Part shown: positions 1 to 7,289 of the stretch, piece after piece | Numbering within the stretch: position 1 is the first letter of the stretch | How the letters are laid out: every line of letters starts with the position of its first letter | DNA from: Alkalicoccobacillus porphyridii | Lineage (GTDB): Bacteria; Bacillota; Bacilli; Bacillales; Bacillaceae_D | Assembly: GCF_007293315.1 (NCBI RefSeq) | Contig: NZ_VLXZ01000012.1 | Coordinates: 59,625-123,624 of the forward strand | DNA length: 64,000 nucleotides | Direction of reading: 5' to 3' | Notes under the pieces: generated by a model | What the model was told of the DNA's origin: nothing | The model's input: only the letters and a program-made list of their open reading frames with translations | The model's database searches: none | Position numbers and translations under genes: made by a program

Positions 1-987
1 ATTTATCGCTTCTTTGATATGTTCAATTAGTGTATTTAAATTTTTCTGAGCTGATTTCAACCACTTAATCAGTTTGCCAATTATTTCTTTGATGAATTCC
101 GCAAAAATCAGCATCACTGCTGTACGAAGTGCCTTCCCTGTCATTTTGAACGATTCTTCTTTACGGGATTGTTTACCCGCCTCCTTGGATTTGTGGATAC
201 CTTCTTGCTTTATATTCTCGTATTCTTCTCGCGCAATTTGGTATTTCCCTTTCAATTTTTTTTCATTAATATTAAATCTATCAACGGGTTTTTTACCATC
301 ACGTTCACTTTTTAACCAATCATACATGTTACTATCGCCCTTAGATTGATTCGCCGAAGAATCTAAGTCGTTAAGGTTTTTTTCACTATTAGCAAAAGCT
401 ACTTGTTCAGCTCTACCCAAATGTGCATTTGCTTCGGCATCTCTATTAATTTCTGCTGTAGAAATTGTGTGATCTTTATGAACACTCGCAGAGCCTTTAT
501 CTCTACCTCTATCGAAATCACCTCTTGCTCCTTTATTTAAAACTTTTTGTTCTTTACCACTTCTGCTATCATATTTTGTTTTGATTTTACCCATTTCATC
601 TTTTTGAAATCTTGCCTGATAGTCATCATGCCGTTGTTGATAATCAATTTTAGAATTATGTGTTGCAATTATACCTTTATCAAAATTTTCAGTGGTCTGA
701 ATATGGGCTTCTTTTCTTAAATCTAATGTAAGGCCTTTATTTTCTTTAATAAAGTCTTCGCCTGCCTTAGCAGCAACCTGGTTTAAAAACTGCTCCCAAA
801 CAACATCTTTGATGATATTACCCAAATTCTCATCATTACCGATATTTTTTTTTTCATCTTTTAAAACATCTAAGTCTGACAGTTGAAACTCTAGCTCACT
901 TTGTAATTTATTTTCTAATTCATTAAAGTCAAACGAATCAGCACCTTTGATTTCAAAAATTTTTAAATTGGCATTTTCTTTAGACAT
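1..987 (-). CDS. Partial uncharacterised protein with HNH-like motif and C-terminal hydrophobic segment
   Basis: Open frame of 329 codons running off the window start, so the C-terminus is missing. It starts at ATG 987 behind an AGGTGG ribosome site. The first ~90 residues are acidic and the middle is highly charged. Residues 170-218 carry D172-H173, N204-L205, N213 and K216, spaced as in HNH nucleases (DH...NL...N-x2-K). Residues ~283-309 are hydrophobic or amphipathic with lysines at the end, suggesting membrane contact. The DNA is more AT-rich than the backbone genes. I do not recognise the family. A DNase-type role is inference from the motif alone; it could equally be a structural protein with a chance match. 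Confidence 0.7.
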   Translation of the reverse strand, partial: MSKENANLKIFEIKGADSFDFNELENKLQSELEFQLSDLDVLKDEKKNIGNDENLGNIIKDVVWEQFLNQVAAKAGEDFIKENKGLTLDLRKEAHIQTTENFDKGIIATHNSKIDYQQRHDDYQARFQKDEMGKIKTKYDSRSGKEQKVLNKGARGDFDRGRDKGSASVHKDHTISTAEINRDAEANAHLGRAEQVAFANSEKNLNDLDSSANQSKGDSNMYDWLKSERDGKKPVDRFNINEKKLKGKYQIAREEYENIKQEGIHKSKEAGKQSRKEESFKMTGKALRTAVMLIFAEFIKEIIGKLIKWLKSAQKNLNTLIEHIKEAIN

Positions 988-1047
988 TTTTCCACCTCAT
1001 ATTTCTCCATTGGACGCAGTTATCGAGACTTATAGTTCTTAATTAAC

Positions 1048-1076
1048 ATTATACTTATAATAAATGTAAAACCCAA
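1048..1076 (-). promoter_or_regulatory. Candidate sigma-A promoter for the partial gene
   Basis: On the minus strand a perfect TATAAT (1053-1048) lies 17 bases from TTGGGT (1076-1071). The -35 is weak (3 of 6). It lies ~60 bases upstream of the start at 987. Confidence 0.4.
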
Positions 1077-1362
1077 GTGAAAAAAGTGTAATATGACGTT
1101 CGTTTATGGAATTTAAAGTTAATAAATCATTACTATTGAATAGGTTTTTCTTTTCCATATCAATAGATCAGATTAGAAAGGCAAGTAAGATTTTTTAATT
1201 CATCTAAAAAATCATTTAAAAGAATATAAGGATTTAGAAGGTGTATAAATACCAATAATTAGGAAAGCTGAATTGGGTGAGGATTTTAAATTTATATGAA
1301 GACATGTATCTGAAAGACCTTGAATTCTTAATAAGACTTAAAAATAATTCTTATTAAATATT

Positions 1363-1414
1363 AAAAGACTTCAAGCAAACCATTTAACGTTTCTTGGTTT
1401 ACTTGAAGTCTTTT
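1363..1414. terminator. Hairpin, possible bidirectional terminator
   Basis: Two 19-base arms (AAAAGACTTCAAG... and its complement) pair with one mismatch around a 14-base loop. Terminal A and T runs on either side would give a U-tract in both directions. No intact gene ends directly at it. Confidence 0.6.
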
Positions 1415-1515
1415 GGTTTTCACACTTTATCAAGATAAAGGTTAGAATTCTGACAGAAATAAGAGAATTACATTAATTTCGAAATCTCAAAACCCTTATA
1501 TATCAGTACTTACGA

Positions 1516-1562
1516 AGCTTCCAAGCGGATTCGAACCGCTGACCCCCACCTTACCATGGTGG
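1516..1562 (-). pseudogene. tRNA-Thr(GGT) 3'-half remnant
   Basis: On the minus strand there is an intact anticodon stem-loop (CCACC, loop with GGT anticodon, GGTGG), a T-arm (AGCGG-TTCGAAT-CCGCT) and a 3' acceptor strand TGGAAGC followed by T. The D-arm is absent. In its place is GAGGGGTGACCT and the end of the lipoprotein gene, where GCTTGAATAG resembles a mutated 5' end (expected GCTTCCATAG). It cannot fold as a normal tRNA. Either it is an attachment-site remnant left by an integrating element or a deletion-damaged tRNA. Confidence 0.75.
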
Positions 1563-1573
1563 AGGTCACCCCT

Positions 1574-1987
1574 CTATTCAAGCAACTCCTTTAACTCCTC
1601 ATTCAAACTCCCTGAAATCGTATAAATAACATGCGTATCCTCACTGCTCATTAAGACACTGTCTTCTTCTTCCTCCGCGATCCAGAGAAAATACAACTGG
1701 TTTTCATCATCAGTATAGTGAACCTTCAAGTGCAGCTCAGGTTCTGTCATATTCACTATTCCGCTTTCTTGTTTGGCACTTGAAATAATTGTTGTTACAT
1801 CTTCAAAGTCGCTTTCATCAATGTGTACGGTACCATTTTGACCATTCTCATTAAACGTGATGCTGGTTATTTCGACATCTTCTCTTATGAGATCATTCTG
1901 ACTCTCTTTTGCATGAGTCTGGCAGCCTACTAGCCATGTAGCTGAGAATACAACTACAACTAGCATCATCCAATGACGTTTCTTCAC
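1574..1987 (-). CDS. Small lipoprotein, function unknown
   Basis: 137 residues. Signal peptide with positive start (MKKR), hydrophobic core and a lipobox LVGC (Cys ~22), so it is probably a membrane-anchored extracellular lipoprotein. The rest is acidic without a domain I recognise. The start codon is GTG and overlaps the stop of the upstream isomerase gene (GTGA), so the two are likely translationally coupled. The 3' end runs directly into the tRNA-Thr remnant. It may be part of the same transcript as the isomerase, kinase-like and DinB genes upstream. Confidence 0.8.
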   Translation of the reverse strand: MKKRHWMMLVVVVFSATWLVGCQTHAKESQNDLIREDVEITSITFNENGQNGTVHIDESDFEDVTTIISSAKQESGIVNMTEPELHLKVHYTDDENQLYFLWIAEEEEDSVLMSSEDTHVIYTISGSLNEELKELLE

Positions 1988-2817
1988 TCCACATACCTCA
2001 GACTCAGCCTCTTAATCTCATCTATCCCTTGCCAATCATCCATAGCTCCGTTATACACTAGTGTAATAGCCCCGTCGTATTGGCTTTCTGCCATGATATC
2101 CATGCAGGTTTGAAACTCTTCTAAGTCCTGAGAGCCGTCACTGCTTGTTCTCGCTTTTGCGTGGATGGAACTGCTAAGCGGAATCGCTGCGCGCAGGCTT
2201 TCGTACTTGTTAGGGCCCTCGTAATTACCAAAGTCAGTTGTTAAGCCAAACTTCCCTTCACTTTGATCAATAAGAGAGAGACAGTTTTGCATAGTTGAAG
2301 CAAGTGGTCGGAAGTTTTCTGTTAGCACTTTGACTCCCTTCTCTGCTGCATAGTCAGCCAACTGTTTAAGGTTATCAAGCGCTCGATCTAATGCCTCTTT
2401 ATCACTTGGATCTGCTTCTCCTGCAATGATACGAATATGCTCAGCCCCGGCGATGGATGCTGAATCAATCCACTGCTTTACCCACTCGATGTCTTTTTCT
2501 CTACGCGTCGCATCCTCATTGCTGATATCTCCATAATCCACTAGTAAAGAGTAGAAACGCAAATCAGCGTCTTGAAATGCAGACCTTAGCTGCTCTAGAT
2601 ATTGCTTATTTGTAGACGGAATATGAAAATGACAAACTTCTAATGCATCAAATCCTCGATCTTTTAGAATAAACGGTAGTTCAAGCAACGAATAATTCTC
2701 AGGCTGCTCCTCTACTGTAACAATTTGAGTCTTGGCTTGCTCATCCCAGGATGTCCATTGAACTGGCCCCAACTGGTTTTGTAAGCTAAATGTGTTTAAC
2801 GATAGGAATGGCATCAT
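1984..2817 (-). CDS. Sugar phosphate isomerase/epimerase-like TIM-barrel protein
   Basis: 277 residues with the pattern of the xylose-isomerase-like TIM barrel (AP endonuclease 2 superfamily): DALEVCHFHIP near residue 55, GAEHIRIIAGE around 125, VLTENFRPL around 165, GLTTDFGN around 190 and a strand ending SIHAKART near 220. Glu and Asp residues at the strand ends would be metal ligands. Such enzymes isomerise or epimerise small sugars or polyols; the substrate cannot be told here. GGAG lies 5 bases before the ATG at 2817. The downstream lipoprotein gene overlaps its stop. Confidence 0.8.
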   Translation of the reverse strand: MMPFLSLNTFSLQNQLGPVQWTSWDEQAKTQIVTVEEQPENYSLLELPFILKDRGFDALEVCHFHIPSTNKQYLEQLRSAFQDADLRFYSLLVDYGDISNEDATRREKDIEWVKQWIDSASIAGAEHIRIIAGEADPSDKEALDRALDNLKQLADYAAEKGVKVLTENFRPLASTMQNCLSLIDQSEGKFGLTTDFGNYEGPNKYESLRAAIPLSSSIHAKARTSSDGSQDLEEFQTCMDIMAESQYDGAITLVYNGAMDDWQGIDEIKRLSLRYVE

Positions 2818-2891
2818 GCACTCTCCTTATTTTTGTCTGATCATTATCTCTATTACTTCTAGTTGTTGCTTCGACATTCCTGCGAAAGCGC

Positions 2892-3755
2892 TTAACTTAT
2901 TGATTGGTCCCATGCTTCTAATAACTCTGTGACGCTGGCAAAGCGCAGCCTCGGGTCATTTTCTACCGCCTTTATCATGACCTTATACAAGGCTTCTCCA
3001 GCTTCCCATTTTTCATAGGAGCGATCTAGCTCTCCGCCTAAAAGACTAAAGGCAATAGCACCCATGTTATAGACATTCGTCCGTTCATCAATCGACGCAC
3101 CCAGCTCGAACTCCTCTGGCGACATAAACCGATTTGATCCCCACATCCTGCCCATCTCATTGATATATGGTTTTGAATGATAGAAATCAATATCACAAAT
3201 AAATAGTTGATCCGTCTTAAAATCATACAAAATACTACCATCATAAAAATCGATGGCCACAACATGTTGCTCTTCCACATATTGATGAAAGCTTAAAATG
3301 TTCCTCATCGCACCTAAACGTTGAGTTATTGGTAGCTGTTTAAAACGGTAATACGGAGAATCAGGATGAGTGTATTTTTCCGGAGGTGGGAACGTCCAAT
3401 GAGAATGCAAGCATTCTCCCTCCACCCACTCAAAAATAAGTGCATAGCCTTCTCCTAATTCAACATCAGCCTTAAACGTAATAAGAGACTCGTGTTGAAG
3501 TCTTTTGTAAATCGAGGCAGCCTGCTTTAAACGCTGCACTGCTTGTTCAGGTTCGCCTTCATAATGAATTGTTTTTGCCCCGGCATATTTCAGAAATCTC
3601 TTCTGACCGTTTTGGATGATTCCAAAACAAAGATTACCTGAATCCTGCTGATCAAACACCTTAAATACCGTTCCGTATTCCTTTATCCAATCAAAGTTAT
3701 GCTTTTCTCGGAGTTGAAAGGATACATCTCCAATATATTGATTTAATGGCTTCAT
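2892..3755 (-). CDS. Divergent protein-kinase-fold protein
   Basis: 287 residues from the ATG at 3755, chosen because GGAGGT sits just upstream; an in-frame ATG at 3782 overlaps the DinB gene and has no such site. Kinase-fold landmarks are visible: Lys56 in RFLKY (ATP lysine), hinge LIFEWVEGE (~107), a catalytic-loop equivalent AIDFYDGSILYD with Asp169 but lacking the His-Arg-Asp form, CDIDF (Asp188/190) in place of DFG, and MSPEEF (~211) like an APE motif. The order matches Ser/Thr kinases rather than aminoglycoside kinases. Cytosolic, no membrane segment. Substrate unknown; it may be active or a pseudokinase. Confidence 0.75.
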   Translation of the reverse strand: MKPLNQYIGDVSFQLREKHNFDWIKEYGTVFKVFDQQDSGNLCFGIIQNGQKRFLKYAGAKTIHYEGEPEQAVQRLKQAASIYKRLQHESLITFKADVELGEGYALIFEWVEGECLHSHWTFPPPEKYTHPDSPYYRFKQLPITQRLGAMRNILSFHQYVEEQHVVAIDFYDGSILYDFKTDQLFICDIDFYHSKPYINEMGRMWGSNRFMSPEEFELGASIDERTNVYNMGAIAFSLLGGELDRSYEKWEAGEALYKVMIKAVENDPRLRFASVTELLEAWDQSIS

Positions 3756-3765
3756 ATGACCTCCG

Positions 3766-4245
3766 TTAGATATACTCTTCAACCCTCTTTAACTGCCTAC
3801 CTACGTAATGAGATTCAATAGGTTGCTTGTTCATTTGTCTTGCCCATATGGAGAGCTGACCAATATGATGGACTTCATGAATGATAAGATGGTGCAAAAT
3901 ATCCTTAGCTTGATAGATTTGATTGTCCCACGAAACCTGTACGTATTGATTTAATACGGCATCCAGGTCGGTTCTCAAAAATAATGCATGTTCTTTTCGC
4001 AATGTATTTGACAGCGCTTTAACTTCATCTAAGCTAGAATAATCTTCAAAAATATATGGCACATCCTGCTTATTCTGGACTGCTCGTAACCAGCTGTTTT
4101 CTACTTCAACGATATGAAACAGCGTGTATAATATGCTGCCTGCTCCCCCTGTTTGTTCAGCATAAAGCTGTTCTGTTGAGAGCATCTCGCACCAATCTAA
4201 CCATTCATCTCTGACTTGCCAGTTGTATTCAATCAATCCAATCAC
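3766..4245 (-). CDS. DinB-family protein
   Basis: 159 residues with the four-helix DinB/YfiT pattern: a first metal-ligand His in TLFHIVEVENSW (~residue 43) and the paired histidines of HEVHHIGQL (~122-127), which in this family bind a divalent metal. Members act as thiol-dependent transferases or have unknown roles; some are damage-inducible. The kinase-like gene starts 11 bases after its stop, so they are probably cotranscribed. No operator was recognised upstream. Confidence 0.85.
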   Translation of the reverse strand: MIGLIEYNWQVRDEWLDWCEMLSTEQLYAEQTGGAGSILYTLFHIVEVENSWLRAVQNKQDVPYIFEDYSSLDEVKALSNTLRKEHALFLRTDLDAVLNQYVQVSWDNQIYQAKDILHHLIIHEVHHIGQLSIWARQMNKQPIESHYVGRQLKRVEEYI

Positions 4246-4369
4246 GAGCTACCCTCCTTACTAAAGCTACTGACTTATAACCAAATGCTTACATTCATTC
4301 TTTCTTTTCTTTCGTTAGATGTCAAACAATATTATCCAAACATTTTTGTTTAAAAATTGAAATGCACCA

Positions 4370-4398
4370 TTGACAGATAAAAGGAATACAAGTAAGAT
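4370..4398 (+). promoter_or_regulatory. Sigma-A promoter for the argS leader
   Basis: Perfect TTGACA at 4370-4375, 17-base spacer, TAAGAT at 4393-4398. Transcription would begin near 4405, placing the T-box at the start of the transcript. Confidence 0.75.
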
Positions 4399-4429
4399 AA
4401 GAAAAATTTCACATCAGCATTCGTTGAAA

Positions 4430-4653
4430 AAGAGAGTAGTTCAATCAACATTATCAAGCGAGTTAGGGATGGTGTGAGCCTAATATAATGTAGTTGAATG
4501 AAGCGCACTTTGGAGAACGTTCCTGAACGAACTTAGTAGGGATATGCGGGGAGTCACCTCGTTAACAATAGAAAGTGGTCACAATTGTGGCAACTAGAGT
4601 GGTACCACGGGAACTTAGGCTCTCGTCTCTTTTATAGAGGCGGGGGCTTTTTT
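4430..4653 (+). promoter_or_regulatory. T-box riboswitch controlling argS
   Basis: Leader with the hallmarks of a tRNA-sensing T-box: AGAGAG near its start, a GATGGTGTGAGCC stem-I element (~4474), the T-box core AGAGTGGTACCACGG (~4596-4610) and a 12-bp terminator hairpin (4619-4630 with 4636-4647) followed by a T run. Uncharged tRNA would pair with the core and melt the terminator. The downstream gene predicts arginine specificity; a CGC triplet at 4504-4506 followed by A is a plausible specifier codon, not proven. Confidence 0.9.
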
Positions 4654-4672
4654 ATATTGAAAGGAGAAAACC

Positions 4673-6349
4673 ATGATCCATACACAGATTGCCGCAGTAA
4701 TATCATCTGCACTTAAAGGACTATTATCCGAGCACGAGGTTCTACAGTTACTCGAAACACCTAAACAAGAGCAGCATGGTGATGTGGCCTTTCCATGCTT
4801 TACACTTGCTAAGCATTTTAGAAAATCTCCAGCCATCATTGCCGATGAGCTCAAAGTTGAGGTTACCAGTGACTTGATTCTTAAGGCTGAAGTCGCCGGT
4901 GGTTATGTCAATTTCTTTGTTAACCAAGACAAAGCAACTGAGCAAATTTTAACAAGTGTTCTAGCAGAGCAAGACAGCTACGGATCACAGCCTATTAAAG
5001 ATGAAAAAATAGTCATTGATTATTCCTCGCCTAATATCGCCAAGCCTTTTTCAATGGGGCATTTACGCTCCACTGTCATTGGTCAATCATTAGCATACCT
5101 TTCTGAAAAAAATGGCTATGAGGTTATTCGTATAAATTATATAGGGGATTGGGGTACTCAATTTGGAAAGCTTATCACCGCTTACCGGATGTGGGGAGAC
5201 GAGGCGCTAATTAAAAAGGAGCCCATAAAAGAGCTTCTGGAGCTGTATGTGCGTTTTCATGAGCAAGCAAAGTCAGACGACTCTCTTAATGATGATGCGC
5301 GTGCTGCTTTTAAGGCGTTAGAAGAGGGTAATCAGGAGGCAAAAGCACTATGGTCATGGTTTCGTGAAGAGTCATTAAAGGAGTTTGAAACCTACTATGA
5401 TTTGCTTGGTATTCAATTTGACTCAAATATGGGAGAAGCCTTTTATAATGACAAAATGCAGCCTGTGGTTCAGGAGTTGGAGCAGAAGAACTTACTAACA
5501 GTTTCAGATGGAGCCTATGTTGTTGAGCTTGAGAACTTGCCCCCATGTCTTATTACAAAAAAAGATGGCGCCACCTTATATGCGACTCGGGATCTTACTG
5601 CGGCTCTCTACCGCCAGCAAACCTTTAAACCTGTTAAAACCTTTTATGTTGTCGGCCATGAACAAACACTGCATTTCCAGCAGGTTTTCCATGTTCTCAA
5701 AAAAATGGGTCATGAATGGGCTGAATCACTTGAGCATATCGGTTTTGGTATGATGCTTGTTGATGGATCTAAGATGTCTACGCGCCAAGGAAAAGTCGTG
5801 CTCTTAGCCGATGTCTTAGCTGAAGCCATCAAAACAGCTGAGCGTAATATGGGCGAGAAGTATGATAACCAAATTGACAAAAGATCTGTCGCTACACAAA
5901 TTGGTGTTGGAGCTGTCATTTTTAATGACCTGAAAAATCTGCGGACCCATGATCTTGATTTTTCATTAGAGCAGATGCTCAGCTTTGAAGGCAACACCGG
6001 ACCTTATGTACAATACACCCACGCACGTATATCAAGCATTCTTGAAAAAGGTGATTATCATGAAGAACCATCGACTCCCTATCCATTAGGAGCTACTGCG
6101 TGGCCAGCTGTTAAATTACTTGATCAGTTTCCCGCTATCGTTCAAAAATCCTATGAACAAGCAGACCCGTCCATGGTCGCAAAATACAGTCTGCAGCTTG
6201 CCCGTGCCTTTAATAAATACTATGCACACTCAAAAATCCTTGGAGAAGACGAAGGGTTACAAACGAGACTTGCCTTTTCACATGCTGTCTCTCTTGTACT
6301 AAAAGAAAGTTTACGATTACTTGGCATCGCCGCTCCAGAGAGAATGTAA
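4673..6349 (+). CDS. argS: Arginyl-tRNA synthetase
   Basis: 558 residues, a full-length class I synthetase that charges tRNA-Arg in the cytosol. It shows the N-terminal tRNA-binding domain (~1-110), the HIGH-type signature with SPN at 119-121 and MGHLRST at 128-134, a KMSKS-type loop SKMSTRQGK from residue 366, and an anticodon-binding helical C-terminus ending in a Met. It is preceded by GGAG 7 bases before ATG and by the T-box leader, so expression should rise when tRNA-Arg is uncharged. It stands alone, unlike the ywiB-argS pair of B. subtilis; whether the genome has a second argS cannot be seen here. Confidence 0.95.
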   Translation: MIHTQIAAVISSALKGLLSEHEVLQLLETPKQEQHGDVAFPCFTLAKHFRKSPAIIADELKVEVTSDLILKAEVAGGYVNFFVNQDKATEQILTSVLAEQDSYGSQPIKDEKIVIDYSSPNIAKPFSMGHLRSTVIGQSLAYLSEKNGYEVIRINYIGDWGTQFGKLITAYRMWGDEALIKKEPIKELLELYVRFHEQAKSDDSLNDDARAAFKALEEGNQEAKALWSWFREESLKEFETYYDLLGIQFDSNMGEAFYNDKMQPVVQELEQKNLLTVSDGAYVVELENLPPCLITKKDGATLYATRDLTAALYRQQTFKPVKTFYVVGHEQTLHFQQVFHVLKKMGHEWAESLEHIGFGMMLVDGSKMSTRQGKVVLLADVLAEAIKTAERNMGEKYDNQIDKRSVATQIGVGAVIFNDLKNLRTHDLDFSLEQMLSFEGNTGPYVQYTHARISSILEKGDYHEEPSTPYPLGATAWPAVKLLDQFPAIVQKSYEQADPSMVAKYSLQLARAFNKYYAHSKILGEDEGLQTRLAFSHAVSLVLKESLRLLGIAAPERM

Positions 6350-6360
6350 GGGATAGGAGA

Positions 6361-6407
6361 GAGAGGCTAACACACTGCGCTTTCTGTGAGCGGATGGGGA
6401 GCCTCTC
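6361..6407 (+). other. Stem-loop after argS
   Basis: GAGAGGCT (6361-6368) pairs perfectly with AGCCTCTC (6400-6407) across a 31-base loop, directly after the argS stop. No T run follows, so it may be a transcript-end stabiliser rather than a classical terminator. Confidence 0.35.
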
Positions 6408-6499
6408 ATTGGAGTCTCCGTGTATTTCCTACACTAGTTTATGCTTACATTCCTTATTCAGAAACGATCTTAAGGGGTCATTCGAATTAGAGGATTCTA

Positions 6500-6883
6500 T
6501 TAGTAACGTCTTGAGAAAAAAACAAACGAAAGAAAAACCGTGCTAATCATTAGCGCTGTAAAAATACTAAGGAGCTGATATGCTGAAAGGGTAAGCACGT
6601 TGGTAGATAACAAGATCATAAAAATCATAGCATATCCAATAAAGAAAAAGTAACTTACATACGTTGCTTTTTGCTTAATGAGTATAACTCGCTCATCCTT
6701 CTTTTTAAATTGAGGGTATAGATAAGCTAGTGAGGCACACATAATACTAGTAGAAATTAAAATAAATTCATATCCGTTAAGCTGATTATTGGTAAGGATC
6801 GTAATCGTAATTAAAAATGCTGCGAATAGTAAATTAAAAAGCGAGGCAAAACTAAAAAAGATTCTCTCAGCTTTCATTTCCAT
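6500..6883 (-). CDS. Four-helix membrane protein (DUF2178-like), partner of the adjacent HTH regulator
   Basis: 127 residues from ATG 6883, which has GGAG eight bases upstream (a GTG nine bases earlier is less likely). Four hydrophobic segments at roughly 10-30, 38-57, 75-95 and 102-122 indicate an integral membrane protein. A short charged loop (KKKDER) lies between helices 2 and 3. It follows the small Xre-type regulator by 11 bases. Such regulator plus small membrane-protein pairs are common in Firmicutes, and the membrane partner often has no known function. The family assignment rests on layout and pattern only. Confidence 0.75.
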   Translation of the reverse strand: MEMKAERIFFSFASLFNLLFAAFLITITILTNNQLNGYEFILISTSIMCASLAYLYPQFKKKDERVILIKQKATYVSYFFFIGYAMIFMILLSTNVLTLSAYQLLSIFTALMISTVFLSFVFFSRRY

Positions 6884-6894
6884 AGGTATCACTC

Positions 6895-7089
6895 CTATTC
6901 TTCGTAATGAAATACATCCTCGACGTAGGTGTTAAAGCATCTTGCTATTTGAATGGCAAGCGGTAAGGAGGGATGATATCTCCCTTTTTCAATAGAGATG
7001 ATGGTTTGCCTCGAAACATCAAGCTTTTGTGCCAACGTCTCTTGTGACATATGGTGCTGCTTGCGAAGTTCTTTAATTGAATTTTTCAC
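6895..7089 (-). CDS. Small Xre-family transcriptional regulator
   Basis: 64 residues consisting almost only of a helix-turn-helix: IKELRKQHHMSQETLAQKL, SRQTIISIEKGRYHPSL, then IARCFN..VEDVF. This is the compact YvaO/SinR-like type that binds DNA as a dimer. GTG at 7089 is chosen as start because AGGAGG lies 7 bases upstream; longer in-frame extensions would cover the promoter. A near-perfect palindrome overlaps that promoter, so autorepression is likely. It is cotranscribed with the membrane protein downstream. Confidence 0.88.
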   Translation of the reverse strand: MKNSIKELRKQHHMSQETLAQKLDVSRQTIISIEKGRYHPSLPLAIQIARCFNTYVEDVFHYEE

Positions 7090-7110
7090 ATGTAAATCCT
7101 CCTGTGGCTC

Positions 7111-7155
7111 ATTATAAAGTAAAGCACCCTTTACGTAAAGGGTGCTTTGCTTTAT
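7111..7155 (-). promoter_or_regulatory. Promoter overlapped by 42-bp palindrome, candidate operator
   Basis: Half-sites 7114-7134 and 7135-7155 are inverted copies matching at 20 of 21 positions with no spacer. The perfect minus-strand -10 TATAAT (7116-7111) abuts and overlaps one end, and the -35 region falls inside. No T run follows on either strand, which argues against a terminator. It is a likely binding site for the regulator at 6895-7089. Confidence 0.65.
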
Positions 7156-7289
7156 GGTGGACATCATTTCAAAATCATGCCAACTCTTGCCTTTACAAAG
7201 TCTTCACACAAACCATGTTGATTTTAATATCATTCACCCTCATCATTTTATATATATGTAAAAAATTTAACATCTAGAGGGTGATCGCT

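Larger units (their letters stand above)
988..1515. other. AT-rich gap with promoter and hairpin
   Basis: No convincing gene. It holds a likely promoter for the partial gene and the hairpin at 1363-1414. A short decayed-looking frame at ~1200-1302 (plus strand) is interrupted by an in-frame stop after residues KEYKDLEGV. Confidence 0.5.

Noticed and set aside
74..349. Plus-strand open frame of 91 codons
   Set aside because: It lies inside the partial gene on the opposite strand, has no ribosome site, and its codons simply mirror that gene.
1566..1582. Complete but degenerate tRNA-Thr using GCTTGAATAG as 5' end
   Set aside because: Two acceptor mismatches and no D-arm; the bases also serve as the end of the lipoprotein gene, so a functional tRNA is unlikely.
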